From Calycina herbarum (taxonomy: Eukaryota > Ascomycota > Leotiomycetes > Helotiales > Pezizellaceae): a stretch of DNA of 64,000 nt. The notes under the pieces are model-generated. The model saw only the letters and a list, made by a program, of their open reading frames with translations. It did not search any database and was not told the origin of the DNA. The translations under genes were made by a program, and so were the position numbers. Location of the stretch: NCBI GenBank assembly GCA_001414485.1, contig LLEY01000041.1, forward strand, positions 62,001 through 126,000. Reading direction: 5' to 3'. This document shows, piece by piece, positions 24,233 to 35,103 of this stretch; the first letter of the stretch is position 1; every line of letters begins with the position of its first letter.

Positions 24233-25636
24233 CTGGTGGTCTATTGTAACCACTGTCTTCTTCTTTTGGTCGTTGATCCAACAGTGGTGGGTCTTGTCCT
24301 AACTGGCTGCGCGTTCTTTGGTTATTTGGCGAACGGGCTTTTAACTGCGTTTGAGGAAATGCCATCGACAATCGCTAGGTGATTTGTACAATTCGCCCTA
24401 GGCGCTTGTGAGCCCAGGTAAACGGTCCCAGCACGGCCCCGAACCCAGGGAAACACGGGAAGCGTCACTGAAAACACAATCGATACCTGTATCTACGTAA
24501 GAGTTAAGCTTACTTACATCAGTACTTGGTGTACTGACGCCAATCGCACTTCTGCTCAAGGCTAGACCTGTCTTGTTATGCTGGGTGCCAAACTCGTCTC
24601 ACAGTCTCACGGAAACGGTCACACGGGATCGAGCCTGGTTTCCTAGGTGCGGGGTTAGCCGTGCTATTCCCAACCAAGGGTGTCTGTCTACCATTATCGT
24701 GCAGAGGTGGCTGATAGATGAATCAATCAAAGGGTAAAGTTTTAGAATCTTATCCTCTAGCTTGGGTCAAATCCCTTGGCAGGGATCTTATGCACAAGTA
24801 CAGTCAGTAGTTGTGGCCTTTTGGTGAGTGGGTTAGGAACTGGAGTGTAGAATCAATCGCGATATGAAGTGGGGTGAGCTGCTCTGGGGCCGATGGCTGG
24901 GGGCGGCAGGGCACGGGCATACCCACCTTTTGCCGGATTCAACCACACCCTATCCGCCTCAGGTGTGCACTAACCGGGCTCGACAATCCGATGAAAATAA
25001 TTTGTTCTCCACTCTCTTGTGCTGCTATCGGTCGCAAAGGGTTTGTCATTGTGTCGAGCCTCCACCCACATGCGCCCGAGTGCTAGGCTCTCTCAAGGTA
25101 GAAAGAGTTCTGTGGTTAGGTTCCAGCCCAACCGTGTTCGGTCAAGGAAGGCTGAGCATGCATATCCACCATTATGCAAGGTAAAGAAGCCATTATAATT
25201 CGTTAGATATAAATTATGCGAAGTATGAAATACAAGCTACATATGTAGTGCAACCGCTCAGCCTCCATTCACAATTTAGGCTAAACTGAAATAAGCAGCA
25301 AAGTAGTATTGTCTGCTTAGCATTTTTTGCTATGAGGCTATCGACATCCTGTCTTTTGTCTTCAGTACTTAACAAGAAGTGTTGAGATTGAGACATTATT
25401 GATTCTTTCGCAGATCCAAAATTGTACCAATTAGTAGAACTCTATGTTACAACCTCTCCTTGAATTTTCGATAGCAATCATCATTTCTTCTATATCCTAG
25501 CAATTGCAAAGGTTAACAATCATCTTCCTTAATATTTAATTTTACTAACTGTTATTAGTTATCACAACCCCCCTCTACAGCTCTCTCTATCTCTTGATAC
25601 ATTTTCAACTTGTTTTTTTGAACCTAGTACTCTAGA
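24233..25636. other. Long upstream region of the NLR gene, no supported gene
   Basis: 1.4 kb without a convincing gene. Immediately before the NLR start the sequence becomes pyrimidine-rich (25569-25612, CCCCCCTCTACAGCTCTCTC), as is common in fungal promoters. Confidence 0.4.
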
Positions 25637-28600
25637 ATGAGTTCTATAAAATCTCTTGAGATTACGGCCTATACAGTAGGCTGGATTTGTGCGTTACCCA
25701 AGGAACAAACAGCGGCAACAGCAATGCTTGACGAAAGACACAAAACCCTACCAAGACCTTCACACGACAAGAATACCTACACACTCGGAAGCATCAGTAG
25801 TCACAACGTTATAATAGCCTGTTTGCCAAAAGGGACGATAGGGACGAACGCTGCAGCAATAGTTGCCTCCTCGATAGTATCTACATTTACCTCAATCAAA
25901 TTTAAGCTACTAGTTGGCATTGGTGGTAGAGTACCACCTAATGTTCGACTTGGAGATGTTGTTGTTAGTACACCCACGGACGAATTTCCTGGGGTAGTGC
26001 AATGGGATTTAGGGAAAGCTGAAGATAAGGGCACATTCACACGAATTAGGGCATTAGATCGTCCTCCAGGAGCTCTCTTAACTACAGTTACTACCTTGGA
26101 GACTCGTCATGAAATGGAGGAATGTATGGTACCGAAATTTGTCGAGGATATGACAACACAGTAGCCTATGCTTGGAGCAAAATATTCAAACCCTGGGTTT
26201 TCAAAAGATATTTTGTATCGCAAGAACTACCACCATCAGGAGCATGGATCTTCAAATTCTGAAGCAGAAGAGTCACAGGGAACCAATTCAGAGGACGAGG
26301 ACGAGGACGAGGAAGATGATGGACTTTGCAAATTCTGCGACCCTTCCAAAGTGGTTGTGAGAAAACCTCGGGAAATGAAAATGAAAATCCACTATGGTCT
26401 TATTGCATCTGGTAATCAGGTAATCAAGGACGCCAAACTTCGAGACCAAATCAACGAACGGCTTAAGAAAAGAGTTCTATGTTTTGAGATGGAGGCTGCG
26501 GGACTGATGAATGATTTTCCATGTATTGTTATTAGGGGTATCTGTGATTATGCCGATTCTCATAAAAACTACATATGGCAGGAGTATGCCGCTGCTGTTG
26601 CTGCTGGTTTTGCAAAAGAGTTACTGGCGCAAGTCTCAGTTGCCGATGTTGAGGGGACTAGGACAATCAAGGAGACGATGAGCGGCTTGGAGGATAAAGT
26701 TACAAGAGTTGAAAGCAAAGCGCTCAGTTAGTAGTATTCCAACTTAATAAGACAATTAAACTTATTGATTCCTACAGGTGCTGAGGAAGAGAGGATCCTC
26801 AATTGGCTCTCATCTTCAAACTTTTCCGGACCTCAAAATACTGCGCAGAGTTCTCGAACATCTGAGACAGGCAAGTGGCTGTTTAAAAGCTTGCAATATA
26901 CTAAGTGGCGAGACACTTCGCCAAGCTTACTATGGCTTTATGGAGTTGGTAAGTCTTAGTGAAGAATTTACATTTCTCCATGGCTAACAATATATAGCCG
27001 GTTGTGGGAAGTCTATTCTATGGTAATGTTATATTTATACTATACCTCTTTAAATAATCTAACACCCTTCAAGCTCTATAGCGATTGATGATCTTCGACA
27101 ATTATGTAAACTGGATTCTCAGAAGCGAATTGCATACTGGTATTTTCAATTCAGCGATATTAATACGCAGAATGTGTGTAATATGCTAAAATCGCTTATA
27201 CGACAGCTAAACGTTTTATCCCTTGACCCGTCGATCCGTAGCCTATGGAACCAGCACCAAAATCCCGGAAGCGAGCCGAGCACAAAGGAGCTCATGGATA
27301 CTATATGGCGCCTTATAGATAGCCGAGACCACGATGTATTTATTGTGTTTGATGCTTTAGATGAGTGTCCAGTTCCAGAGCGTGATAAACTGCTTGATTT
27401 TATTAAGGAGCTTTGGAACAGAGGTAATGGAAAGGTTCACATTCTTGCAACAAGCAGACAAGAACCAGATATCAAGGCTAAACTAGAAAAACTACATACT
27501 ATTGCGGTCGATATCGAGCATCTTATCAAGAACGATATTGTGTTATTTGTTCAGGCTACGCTGTTAGAGGATGATAGGTTGAGCCGATGGGATAATAGCT
27601 TGAAAAATGAAATTAGGGAAAAGCTTACGGCAGTTGACGAGACGTATGTTAAAAATTATAGTATATATCTTAACTAAAGATTTCTAAGCTAACGAATCAA
27701 TAGACGATTCCGTTGGGCAGATTTACAACTAAAGAGGCTGCAATCATGTCGGAATAACCAAGAGCTTATTGATGCCTTGAACACAATTCCTAAGAGTCTT
27801 GCGGAGACCTACCAAAAAGCGCTCGAAGAGATTCCCTCTGAAGACCAGGAACGAGTACGGAATATCCTTATGTGGCTCACTTCCTCACTTCGACCTATGA
27901 CAATAGAAGAAATTGCTGTAGTAGCTTCTATGAAGTTTCCTAGCGATGTTCTAGTACTTTGCACTAGTTTGCTAGTAACAATAATCGACGAAAAGACCGA
28001 CAAGACTATCAAGCTCGCCCATTTCTCTGTTAAGGAATACCTCATTCTCAAAAGCCAAGAATCTGAAAGTTTATCACAGTTTAGATTCCGAAACGAACAA
28101 GCGCAGGCCTTTATTTCGAAAACTGCAGTTACATATTTTCTTCATTCAGGCAACTCGAATATATTCAACGGAAAAGGGATCCCATGGTCGTTACTTAAGT
28201 ATTATGCGGAGTTCTGGCCACGGCATGCTATTGAGGTTCTTGATTCTAATTACCACGATACAAAAGAATTACAAGACAAAATCAATTTATTATTTAATCC
28301 TAATCATTCCCAGGGATTTATCACTTGGCTTCAGATATTTGACCATAATAAAAAGGGCCATTCTAGGAATATAAGACCGCAATATCCTCAACCACTATAT
28401 TACGCTGCGTTACTTGGTCTTCGAATGACAGCGGAAATGCTCCTAGTCCAAGGTTATCAAATAAAGATATTCGAGGGGGAGAAAGGGAATACGTTGAATG
28501 CAGCAGCTATTGAGGGGCAGTTTGAAATTATAAAATGTTTAGAGAGATATCACGATAGGATTTGGGGGATGGCAGACTTGGAAAGAATTGCGAGAGATAT

Positions 28601-29711
28601 AAGAAGAAATGTTACAACTACTTTCCCGCTATTTTTAACAAAAAAAGCCGAGGCAGACGTGGTGATCACAGAAGAGGTGGTCAAGGCAGCGGCGGGGAAT
28701 TGGCACAATGGGAAAGAGGTGATGATGCTCTTGCTTGAGAAGCGAGGGGCAGATATGGTGATCACAGAAGAGGTGGTCAAGGCAGCGGCGGGGAATGAGG
28801 GGAATGGGAAAGAGGTGATGATGCTCTTGCTTGAGAAGCGAGGGGCAGACGTGGTAATCACAGAAGAGGTGGTCAAGGCAGCGGCGGGGAATGGAGGCAA
28901 TGGGGAAGAGGTGATGATGCTCTTGCTTGAGAAGCGAGGGGCAGATGTAGTGATCACAGAAGAGGTGGTCAAGGCAGCGGCNGAATAGTTTTAATGGGAA
29001 AGAGGTGATGATGCTCTTGCTTGAGAAGCGAGGGGCAGATGTGGTGATCACAGAAGAGGTGGTCAAGGCAGCGGCGGGGAATGGAAATAATGGGAAAGAG
29101 GTGATGATGCTCTTGCTTGAGAAGCGAGGGGAAGACGTGATGATCACCGAAGAGGTGGTCAAGGCAGCGGCGGGGAATGAAAACAATGGGAAAGAGGTGA
29201 TGATGCTCTTGCTTAAGAAGCGAGGGGAAGACGTGGTGATCACAGAAGAGGTTGTCAAGGCAGCTGCGACATGTGGTTAAGAAAATGTCCTGAAAATTAT
29301 TAAGGAGCATTTCAACATTCCCCTTCTAGACAAGATTGGTCAATTGCTCATTTTTATAACGCAGCAAAATTTGGAAAGGGGGAAGTCTTGCAGAAACTGT
29401 TAGCCGAAGTGGTTAACCCTGATTTCAAAAATATCCGACATGTTTCTCCACTTTGGATTGCTGCAACAAATGGCCATTTTAGAGCAGTTCAGATACTGCT
29501 TGATACACGGCTTGTTAATGTCAATTCCCAAAGCATATCTAGTCGGCCTCCTTTATTTGGGGCTACGGCAGGTGGTCACCAGATTATTATTGAGCTTTTA
29601 CTCCAATTTGGTGCAGATCCTACCTTGGTGGATGTTGATGGGAATACTCCTCTTTCTATTCCTAAGCAATACGGATATTATCAAATTGCAAAAATTCTAA
29701 CTAGTAGGTAG
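25637..29711 (+). pseudogene. NLR-type STAND protein: PNP_UDP effector, NACHT, repeat C-terminus (nonsense-broken)
   Basis: Fungal NLRs sense non-self and trigger cell death or defence. From ATG 25637 the first domain is a nucleoside-phosphorylase fold: YTVGWICALPKEQTAA, GIGGRVPP...RLGDVVVSTP, CFEMEAAGLMNDFPC and IRGICDYADSHKN. TAG at 26162-26164 interrupts it where relatives have Trp. Introns fitted in frame: 26727-26777, 26949-26997, 27023-27073 and 27644-27703. Splicing the second builds Walker A (GVAGCGKS); Walker B is VFIVFDALDEC. The STAND region continues to about 28620, then come six full 32-residue repeats and one partial (28652-29273), and a C-terminal ankyrin pair (SPLWIAATNGHFRAVQILLD, about 29450; PLFGATAGGHQIIIELLLQFGADPT). 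TAA at 29278-29280, probably from CAA, and a frame change before 29337 break the end. An N at 28982 with two bases missing looks like an assembly fault. Overall an NLR recently inactivated, or needing sequence correction. Confidence 0.85.
28652..29273 (+). repeat. In-frame 96-bp repeats of the NLR, near-identical
   Basis: Unit of 32 residues: A-D-V-V-I-T-E-E-V-V-K-A-A-A-G-N, two variable residues, then N-G-K-E-V-M-M-L-L-L-E-K-R-G. Six full copies and a seventh partial. The variable pair is WH, EG, GG, SF (after allowing for the N defect), GN and EN; elsewhere the units are almost invariant. Such repeats form the ligand-facing surface in fungal NLRs and are reshuffled by unequal exchange. Confidence 0.9.
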
Positions 29712-30314
29712 AGATTTAGAAACTATTCAAGTAGTAGTAATGAGTTGAGAAAGAGGCGATTATACTATTATTTGCGTGGCGAAGAACAGACTGTTGTTAT
29801 TAGTATCACAGGGGTGATCACCTCACCTAATATAATTATACCAAATGGTCTACTTGTTGTTGCTCGGTTGAAGTAAAAGCTAGCTACGAAGGTTTTGTAG
29901 GGCTTGCTCTCGCTAGCGCCGGAAGCATGTGCTCAGGAAGCGTATGCTTATTGTGAATCCTATAGCATAGTTCCAAACACTTGCTAATCTTGTTCAGTAA
30001 TGCGATTAGATTAATTGTCAGACGACGGTCACGTTGTGTCCGGATTAGGCAAAGCTTCCTACTCAACATGTATAATAACTGAAGGACATCTTGTTCATTC
30101 CACTCTCTTAGACAGACAAGTACAATCACTCTTTAGAACAATATAGATTTACTTTACATTTTACCCCCCAATTCAACATTAATATATATTATTATTGTTT
30201 TTTAGAAGAAGAAGTAACAAGTCATAGCATAAATAGTATGGTAAGGTGCTGGGCTGACATAAGCGCGAGGCAGTGCTTCAAAAAGCCCTGCCGCTAATTT
30301 TCGGTTTCGCGATA
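29712..30314. other. Intergenic, NLR 3' region
   Basis: A minus-strand frame at 29884-30129 has plausible composition but no recognisable domain. AT-rich low-complexity sequence lies near 30180-30210. Confidence 0.4.
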
Positions 30315-30745
30315 ACGTGGTTTATCAGCGAGTCGATTATATCAGCGAGTCGATCACTAAAAATACATACAAAAAACGTCTGTGCAACCCTAGTAAAAAT
30401 CTGTAATTCTTGATAAAAATTAATAAAATTAAAAACCTTACTTTGTTACTATATATGTAAATAATACTAGAAATCTTAGATACTAACTAATTATAATAGC
30501 TAAATTATTAAAGAGTTTATAAAAAATCTATGAATACAGGGGTAGTTTTAAGCGAATCGTTGGTTATAGCTAGTAGGTATCTAAAAATTTCAATATTACT
30601 TATTTATATAGTAATAAAGTAGATTTTTTAATTTTATTAATTTTTATTAAGAATTGCAGATTTTTACTAGGGTTGCACAGACGTTTTTTATATGTATTTT
30701 TAGTGATCGACTCGGTGATATAATCGACTCGCTGATAAACCACGT
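30315..30745. mobile_element. MITE with about 190-bp terminal inverted repeats, TA target
   Basis: The left end reads ACGTGGTTTATCAGCGAGTC and the right end is its reverse complement. The inverted repeats extend about 190 bp with few mismatches, including TAAAAATACATA, CGTCTGTGCAACCCTAGTAA and ATTAATAAAATTAAAAA. TA lies on both sides (30313-30314 and 30746-30747), as for Tc1/mariner-pogo elements. Within each arm the phrase ATCAGCGAGTCGAT is repeated twice in tandem. There is no coding capacity; it would need a transposase in trans. Confidence 0.9.
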
Positions 30746-30831
30746 TATATATTTAGATTTCGAATGTTAGTTAACACAAATGCAGTCAGACCCTAAAACC
30801 AAAATCGGGATCGGGTATTACAATCAAGCCA

Positions 30832-31080
30832 ATCAGATGGTACGTTTTAGATCTTTTTGCTTCTTAGGGAAGGGATTCCATTAGACAGGAAAATCTAAAA
30901 TTAGAAGTGGGGTCTGCCCCTTGGAGCTTATTTACAGGCCAATAAGATTATATCTCTTTGTTTTCTAGAGAAGGGATTCTATAAACCAAAATCGGAAGTG
31001 GGGTTTGTTTTCAGGCCAATCAGATAGTGCATTTTGGATCTTTTTGCTTCTTAGGGAAGGGATTTCATTGGATGGAATCA
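30832..31080. repeat. Three imperfect tandem copies around CAATCAGAT...AGGGAAGGGATT
   Basis: Units starting CAATCAGATGG, CAATAAGATTA and CAATCAGATAG share TCTTTTTGCTTCTTAGGGAA, GGGATTYYAT and AGAAGTGGGGT. Spacing is about 110 then 78 bp, so the middle copy carries deletions. Confidence 0.7.
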
Positions 31081-31566
31081 GTCCAATGGGCGAGTCCTAC
31101 AGCCAAAGTCTTTATATTCATAATAAAAACTACAACTCTTTTCGCTTTTCAATTTTCAGAGGGAACTATTATAGCTTATTGTGTAAGAAATGTTCATTTA
31201 GCAGTAAACGAAAAAAAACCGCGTTGAGAAAACACAATGGCCATTTCACGTGACCTAGCCCCAGATGTCTTCTGCCAATTATTAAGCAAAGTCCCTTTTG
31301 TTCAATGATGCGACAGCCGCGCGCACGGCAACTCCGTGTCAGCACTAATTTTAATTAGGACGAGAAGGGGCTGTGCAGTGCCAATCCCTGTCTTCTTATG
31401 CGTCAAAGAACCATGCACCGCTCCTATTTAGGACTAGCTGTGCTATACAGAAGCAAGGGTTGGAAGACATTTTACTGAAAAACCTGAATCGGAAACTTTT
31501 TGGCGGAAGTCAAGTGACCTGGTTCTCGCATAATCGTTTACTCCAAACCACAAACCGAGACTACAT

Positions 31567-31645
31567 TAGCACCAAGCTCAGTTGGTTAGAGCGTGGTGCT
31601 AATAACGATACGCCAAGGTCGAGGGTTCGACCCCCTTAGTGATCA
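31567..31645 (+). tRNA. tRNA-Ile(AAU)-like gene, probably degenerate
   Basis: D arm GCTCAGTTGGTTAGAGC, anticodon loop CTAATAA (anticodon AAT) and T arm GAGGGTTCGACCCCCTT match eukaryotic tRNA-Ile. Five extra bases (ACGAT) interrupt the anticodon arm exactly where nuclear tRNA introns sit; without them the stem TGGTG/CGCCA pairs fully. The acceptor is poor: 5' TAGCACC against 3' AGTGATC gives three mismatches. This suggests a decayed or truncated tRNA gene, or a tRNA-derived repeat, rather than a working one. Confidence 0.5.
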
Positions 31646-32209
31646 TAAATGACTCCTTTATTTTTTTAATATTTTGTTGGGGTAAAGCAGTGTTCCCTAA
31701 ATAAATTCCCACCGACTGTCTGTTTATTTGAGTGAGTTCTACTTAGCAGCTTCTAGCACCCCGATTATGCGAATTTCCAGTTGAGCGACGACCTCTATTA
31801 GCGGTCATGGTGAATTTAGCCCTTTTGATCACCCCACTTATTTTTATCATCCTGATCACCCCACTTTTATTCATCTTTGACCTGGCCGTTTCTTGGATTT
31901 GTGTACCTAGTTGTGAACTTAGAGAATATGTTGATCAACAGATGATCTTTTTAAGTGGATGCACGTCATATCTGGCGGGCATAAGGTGATCATTTAAAAG
32001 GTCGATGTCAAGACATCACTTTTCTTCTCCTTCTAATTCTCGGGAACATTGTTCGTATGACTGCTTTTTAAAAGTCAAATGCGTGCAGACAAAAGCTAGC
32101 AGCTATCAATATTCAGGTCTAATGACTAACCCTCACTTAGCAAGCCTCCCATTCGTAATGTGAAGGCATTGAGCCATAGTCAGTCCTCTCGCCATCGTTG
32201 ACCTTTTAT
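31646..32209. other. Intergenic, with GTGATCACCCCACTT phrases
   Basis: At 31826-31870 TGATCACCCCACTT occurs twice, the reverse complement of the motif in the arrays at 8398 and 34195. No gene is supported. Confidence 0.4.
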
Positions 32210-33263
32210 ATTTGCTGAGAAAAACCACTTATCAAGGACGCTGTCTAGTATCTAATTCTGAAGGTCGATTTTCCCTTTGAATATTCCTAGTGGCGGAAGA
32301 ATAGTCCCATCTACGCAAATACATTCAACTATTAAAATCTATTCTTAACGACTAGGATGAGCCTGATGCTTTATACGAAGTGTAGAATCGATAATAATTC
32401 GAGTTGATTCCATTATCCTAATCGAGAATTTAGATTCATCTATATTTTATATATTCTCCTACTCGATTCTTTCCTCCCGGACTACTGTTAGGGGTTACAC
32501 CCGTGGAGTGGTCTTGGAGTACTCCAGCGACCTGCACACACGTGACCTTTCGCACAGGACCTTTCGCTTATAACCTTCAATAGTACAACCTTCGCGATAG
32601 AACGAACCTTAACCTTCGAGAGCTCTCTTGGCAGAACCCCTCATTCCGTACATAATAGAGTTGGGAGGACTCTGGCTTTGGAAGGACAATCGAACCTCTT
32701 TGTACATAGACAACCTCTGTAGTGCAATTCATTAGCATTTGCTACAGGTCCTAACAACTACCTTCTTATATGCATTGAACCACGCTTCTAGGACTTCTTT
32801 TACAGCACCATCTACTTTTATAGACTCAATTCGATGCCCAATAGCAACTGTAAGATGTGGATGTCGTTGGATGAATGGTGGAACCCAGTTTTTGCCTAGG
32901 GTATATTGTAGTGGGAGGTTGAGCGAGTTAAGTGAGGGGTTGTCTAAATCGTAGATTCGTTTTGTACTGATCTCTTCTACTATCTCCTTTAATAACCGAT
33001 GCCCTAGTGAATAACCACTGATTATCAATTCTTTAATCCACTTAAGAAGAACATTTTCTTATACGCATAGAAGTTTCTATTGTTGCTGTAGCGCTTAAGA
33101 ACGTGATAAGCCTATATTGACGCGACGCGTCACAGTATCTTTAGATACCCCCAGCTTCTTCGCAGCTTCGTATGGAGATTTATATAACTAGGACTGGACT
33201 CCTAATACTGCTTCATTAACTAGAGCATCGACTTCAGCTGCAGTTTGGATTTTTCGGCGTACC
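32210..33263 (-). pseudogene. Fot1/pogo-type transposase, split by a solo LTR
   Basis: The minus strand from an ATG at 33263 reads MVRRKIQTAAEVDALVNEAV and KSPYEAAKKLGVSKDTVTRR, the paired helix-turn-helix DNA-binding start of pogo-family transposases, then WVPPFIQRHPHLTVAIGHRI (CENP-B-like HTH), to 32757. There a 271-bp solo LTR interrupts. Beyond it the DDE part resumes: NIDESKF (first Asp), STRIIID, VECICVDGTILPPLGIFKGK (second Asp) and DKWFFSANIKG. Stops are at Gln/Trp codons. Cut-and-paste transposition would be its role; it is inactive. The C-terminal third and the inverted repeats were not found. Confidence 0.82.
32486..32756. mobile_element. Solo LTR, 271 bp, TSD ACTAC, inside the pogo transposase
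   Basis: Starts TGTTAGGGGTTACACCCGTG and ends GGTCCTAACA. ACTAC flanks both sides (32481-32485 and 32757-32761). Same family as 24008-24232 but about 46 bp longer, the extra length lying in the middle (about 32540-32640). Confidence 0.9.
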
Positions 33264-35103
33264 ATTGTTGAATAAATTTGGTTTTGGTTGGGTGGTACCC
33301 CGCAATTAGACGCATTACCTGATTAGACGCATTACGTGATGACTTACGTTACTTATAGGTCTACTACGAAGGAAACAAGAAGATGAGGAACCCCCCCTAA
33401 CGGGAGGGCCAGCACTCTTATAAACATAGGCCATTCCGAAACCTCTCTGCATCATGTGCGGCTTGCCGTTACAAATTCCTGTAAACCGAATTGTCACGTA
33501 ATTTCGGCCCAGATAATAAAAATCTCGAGACAAAATAATGGTCATCTATTGCCGACAGCATGACTTAAAATATGACTCTCTTGTCTTTTATAGCCAAGTG
33601 GCTACTTCCCTATAACTCAAGGCGGGGCTAACTTGTTGCGGGTTGAGTTCCGTTTACCCGAACTATTATCTCCTTTAATTCTTATAAATAATACTTTTTT
33701 AGTGCCTCAGTAATGTCCTCATACCTTTAAACTCTTATATTGTCTATAAAAGTACCTCGATGCACGAGGGGTTAATTTTATTGTTCTCCTTAAAGGGAGA
33801 GTTATTATTAGGGTGAGTTGGTTTGGTTGGGCATGACACCAATTTCTTATTTTCAGGCAGAATAAGTCTTTGCCTGGGGCGTGTAACCCATTAGTTAGTC
33901 TAGCTTGCTGGATAAAGGTACTTCCGCTGCGAGGATATCACATGATGCTAAGACTATGATGCGGGGATGTTGTATATTGCTGCCTAGGAAAAACTTCACA
34001 AACAGCGAGAACAAATTTTTTGAAATTAAGCAACGAAAACCACATCTAGCAGTCCTCCTTTTGGTCAGTTGAGAAGTCTGAACCTGTGTGCATTGCCCAG
34101 TGCAACATAGGCATCATGGTGACACCGTGGCTCAAGCGACAGCATGGCCCAACGACATCCGCGAGCACGCTACACACCTCAGCGATGGTTAAGTTAAGCG
34201 AGGTGATCATAGTGATCAAATCAAGCAAGGTCGTCAAGGTGGTAATTGAGCGCGGTGGTTATGCTGATTTTTAATAGGTACGGTGATATCCGATGAAAGG
34301 ATTTATTGGTACGCCCGTCGATATCTTTGGTAAATATATGAGGGTGATGATCAAGTTAAGCGAGTTGGTCACTGGGCTCGAAGTTGCAAAGCCCGGTACT
34401 CCTAGATAGGGAAATTTCGTAATCCACTCTCCTATTAAATTTGCAATTTCAATTATAGCAGTCTCAACATCAACAGATATCAGTGGCTAATATTGTGTTA
34501 ACAGGAAATCCACTTTTGGGCATGACTACGTAAAGCTTTACGAACATGTGTACAGCCGAGAGATATATTTATCTATTCTTCCCCTGCCTGAGTATTGCAA
34601 TTCTACACTCTCTTATCTTTTTTTTAGGACATATATAGTCCAACTCCTTTAAATATTGCTAGTCCGAAATCTGTTTCTATCTAAGACAGCAGACGACGTG
34701 TTTAAAGTTTCTTGATTCTTAATATACGTGAAAGCAATGGTGACGAGGATGTAGTCAAGAGAAACTGAAAGGGGAGGATCATGGTTGCACTGCCCATCCT
34801 CGGGATACCTAGCGCCGGTCCATATCCCCTGCCAACAGGCTTATTGAAGATGTTTCAAGGTACTAGCCATTCACGTAGTTCTGCCTATAGAGAGGAAATG
34901 CAAGTGGAACTTCTGGCTCCACCTATACGAGACGGCTGTGCACCACGCAGATGTACGGACCCACGCACACATATATGGATAGGACTTCGCAAGCTAGCGA
35001 GGAGCTGAAATAGCATTACAACGAGTGACAAGGAGGCCGCGGTAGTGCCGACTTCTTAGACGAAACATGTTTTTACTAGGTTCTGCACGGCGAACAACTC
35101 ATC
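33264..35103. other. Intergenic, with a short repeat array at 34195-34375
   Basis: No gene is supported. Near 33304-33335 TTAGACGCATTAC occurs twice in tandem and may be the edge of the pogo element. Confidence 0.4.
34195..34375. repeat. GGTGATCA / TTAAGCGAGG repeat stretch
   Basis: GGTTAAGTTAAGCGAGGTGA, TAGTGATCAAATCAAGC and later GTGATGATCAAGTTAAGCGA resemble 8510-8550 closely over about 40 bp, 26 kb away. Confidence 0.65.

Noticed and set aside
28550..29310. Long minus-strand ORFs with Phe-Cys-Asp-His repeats
   Set aside because: They are the antisense of the 96-bp NLR repeats; regular repeats stay open in several frames.
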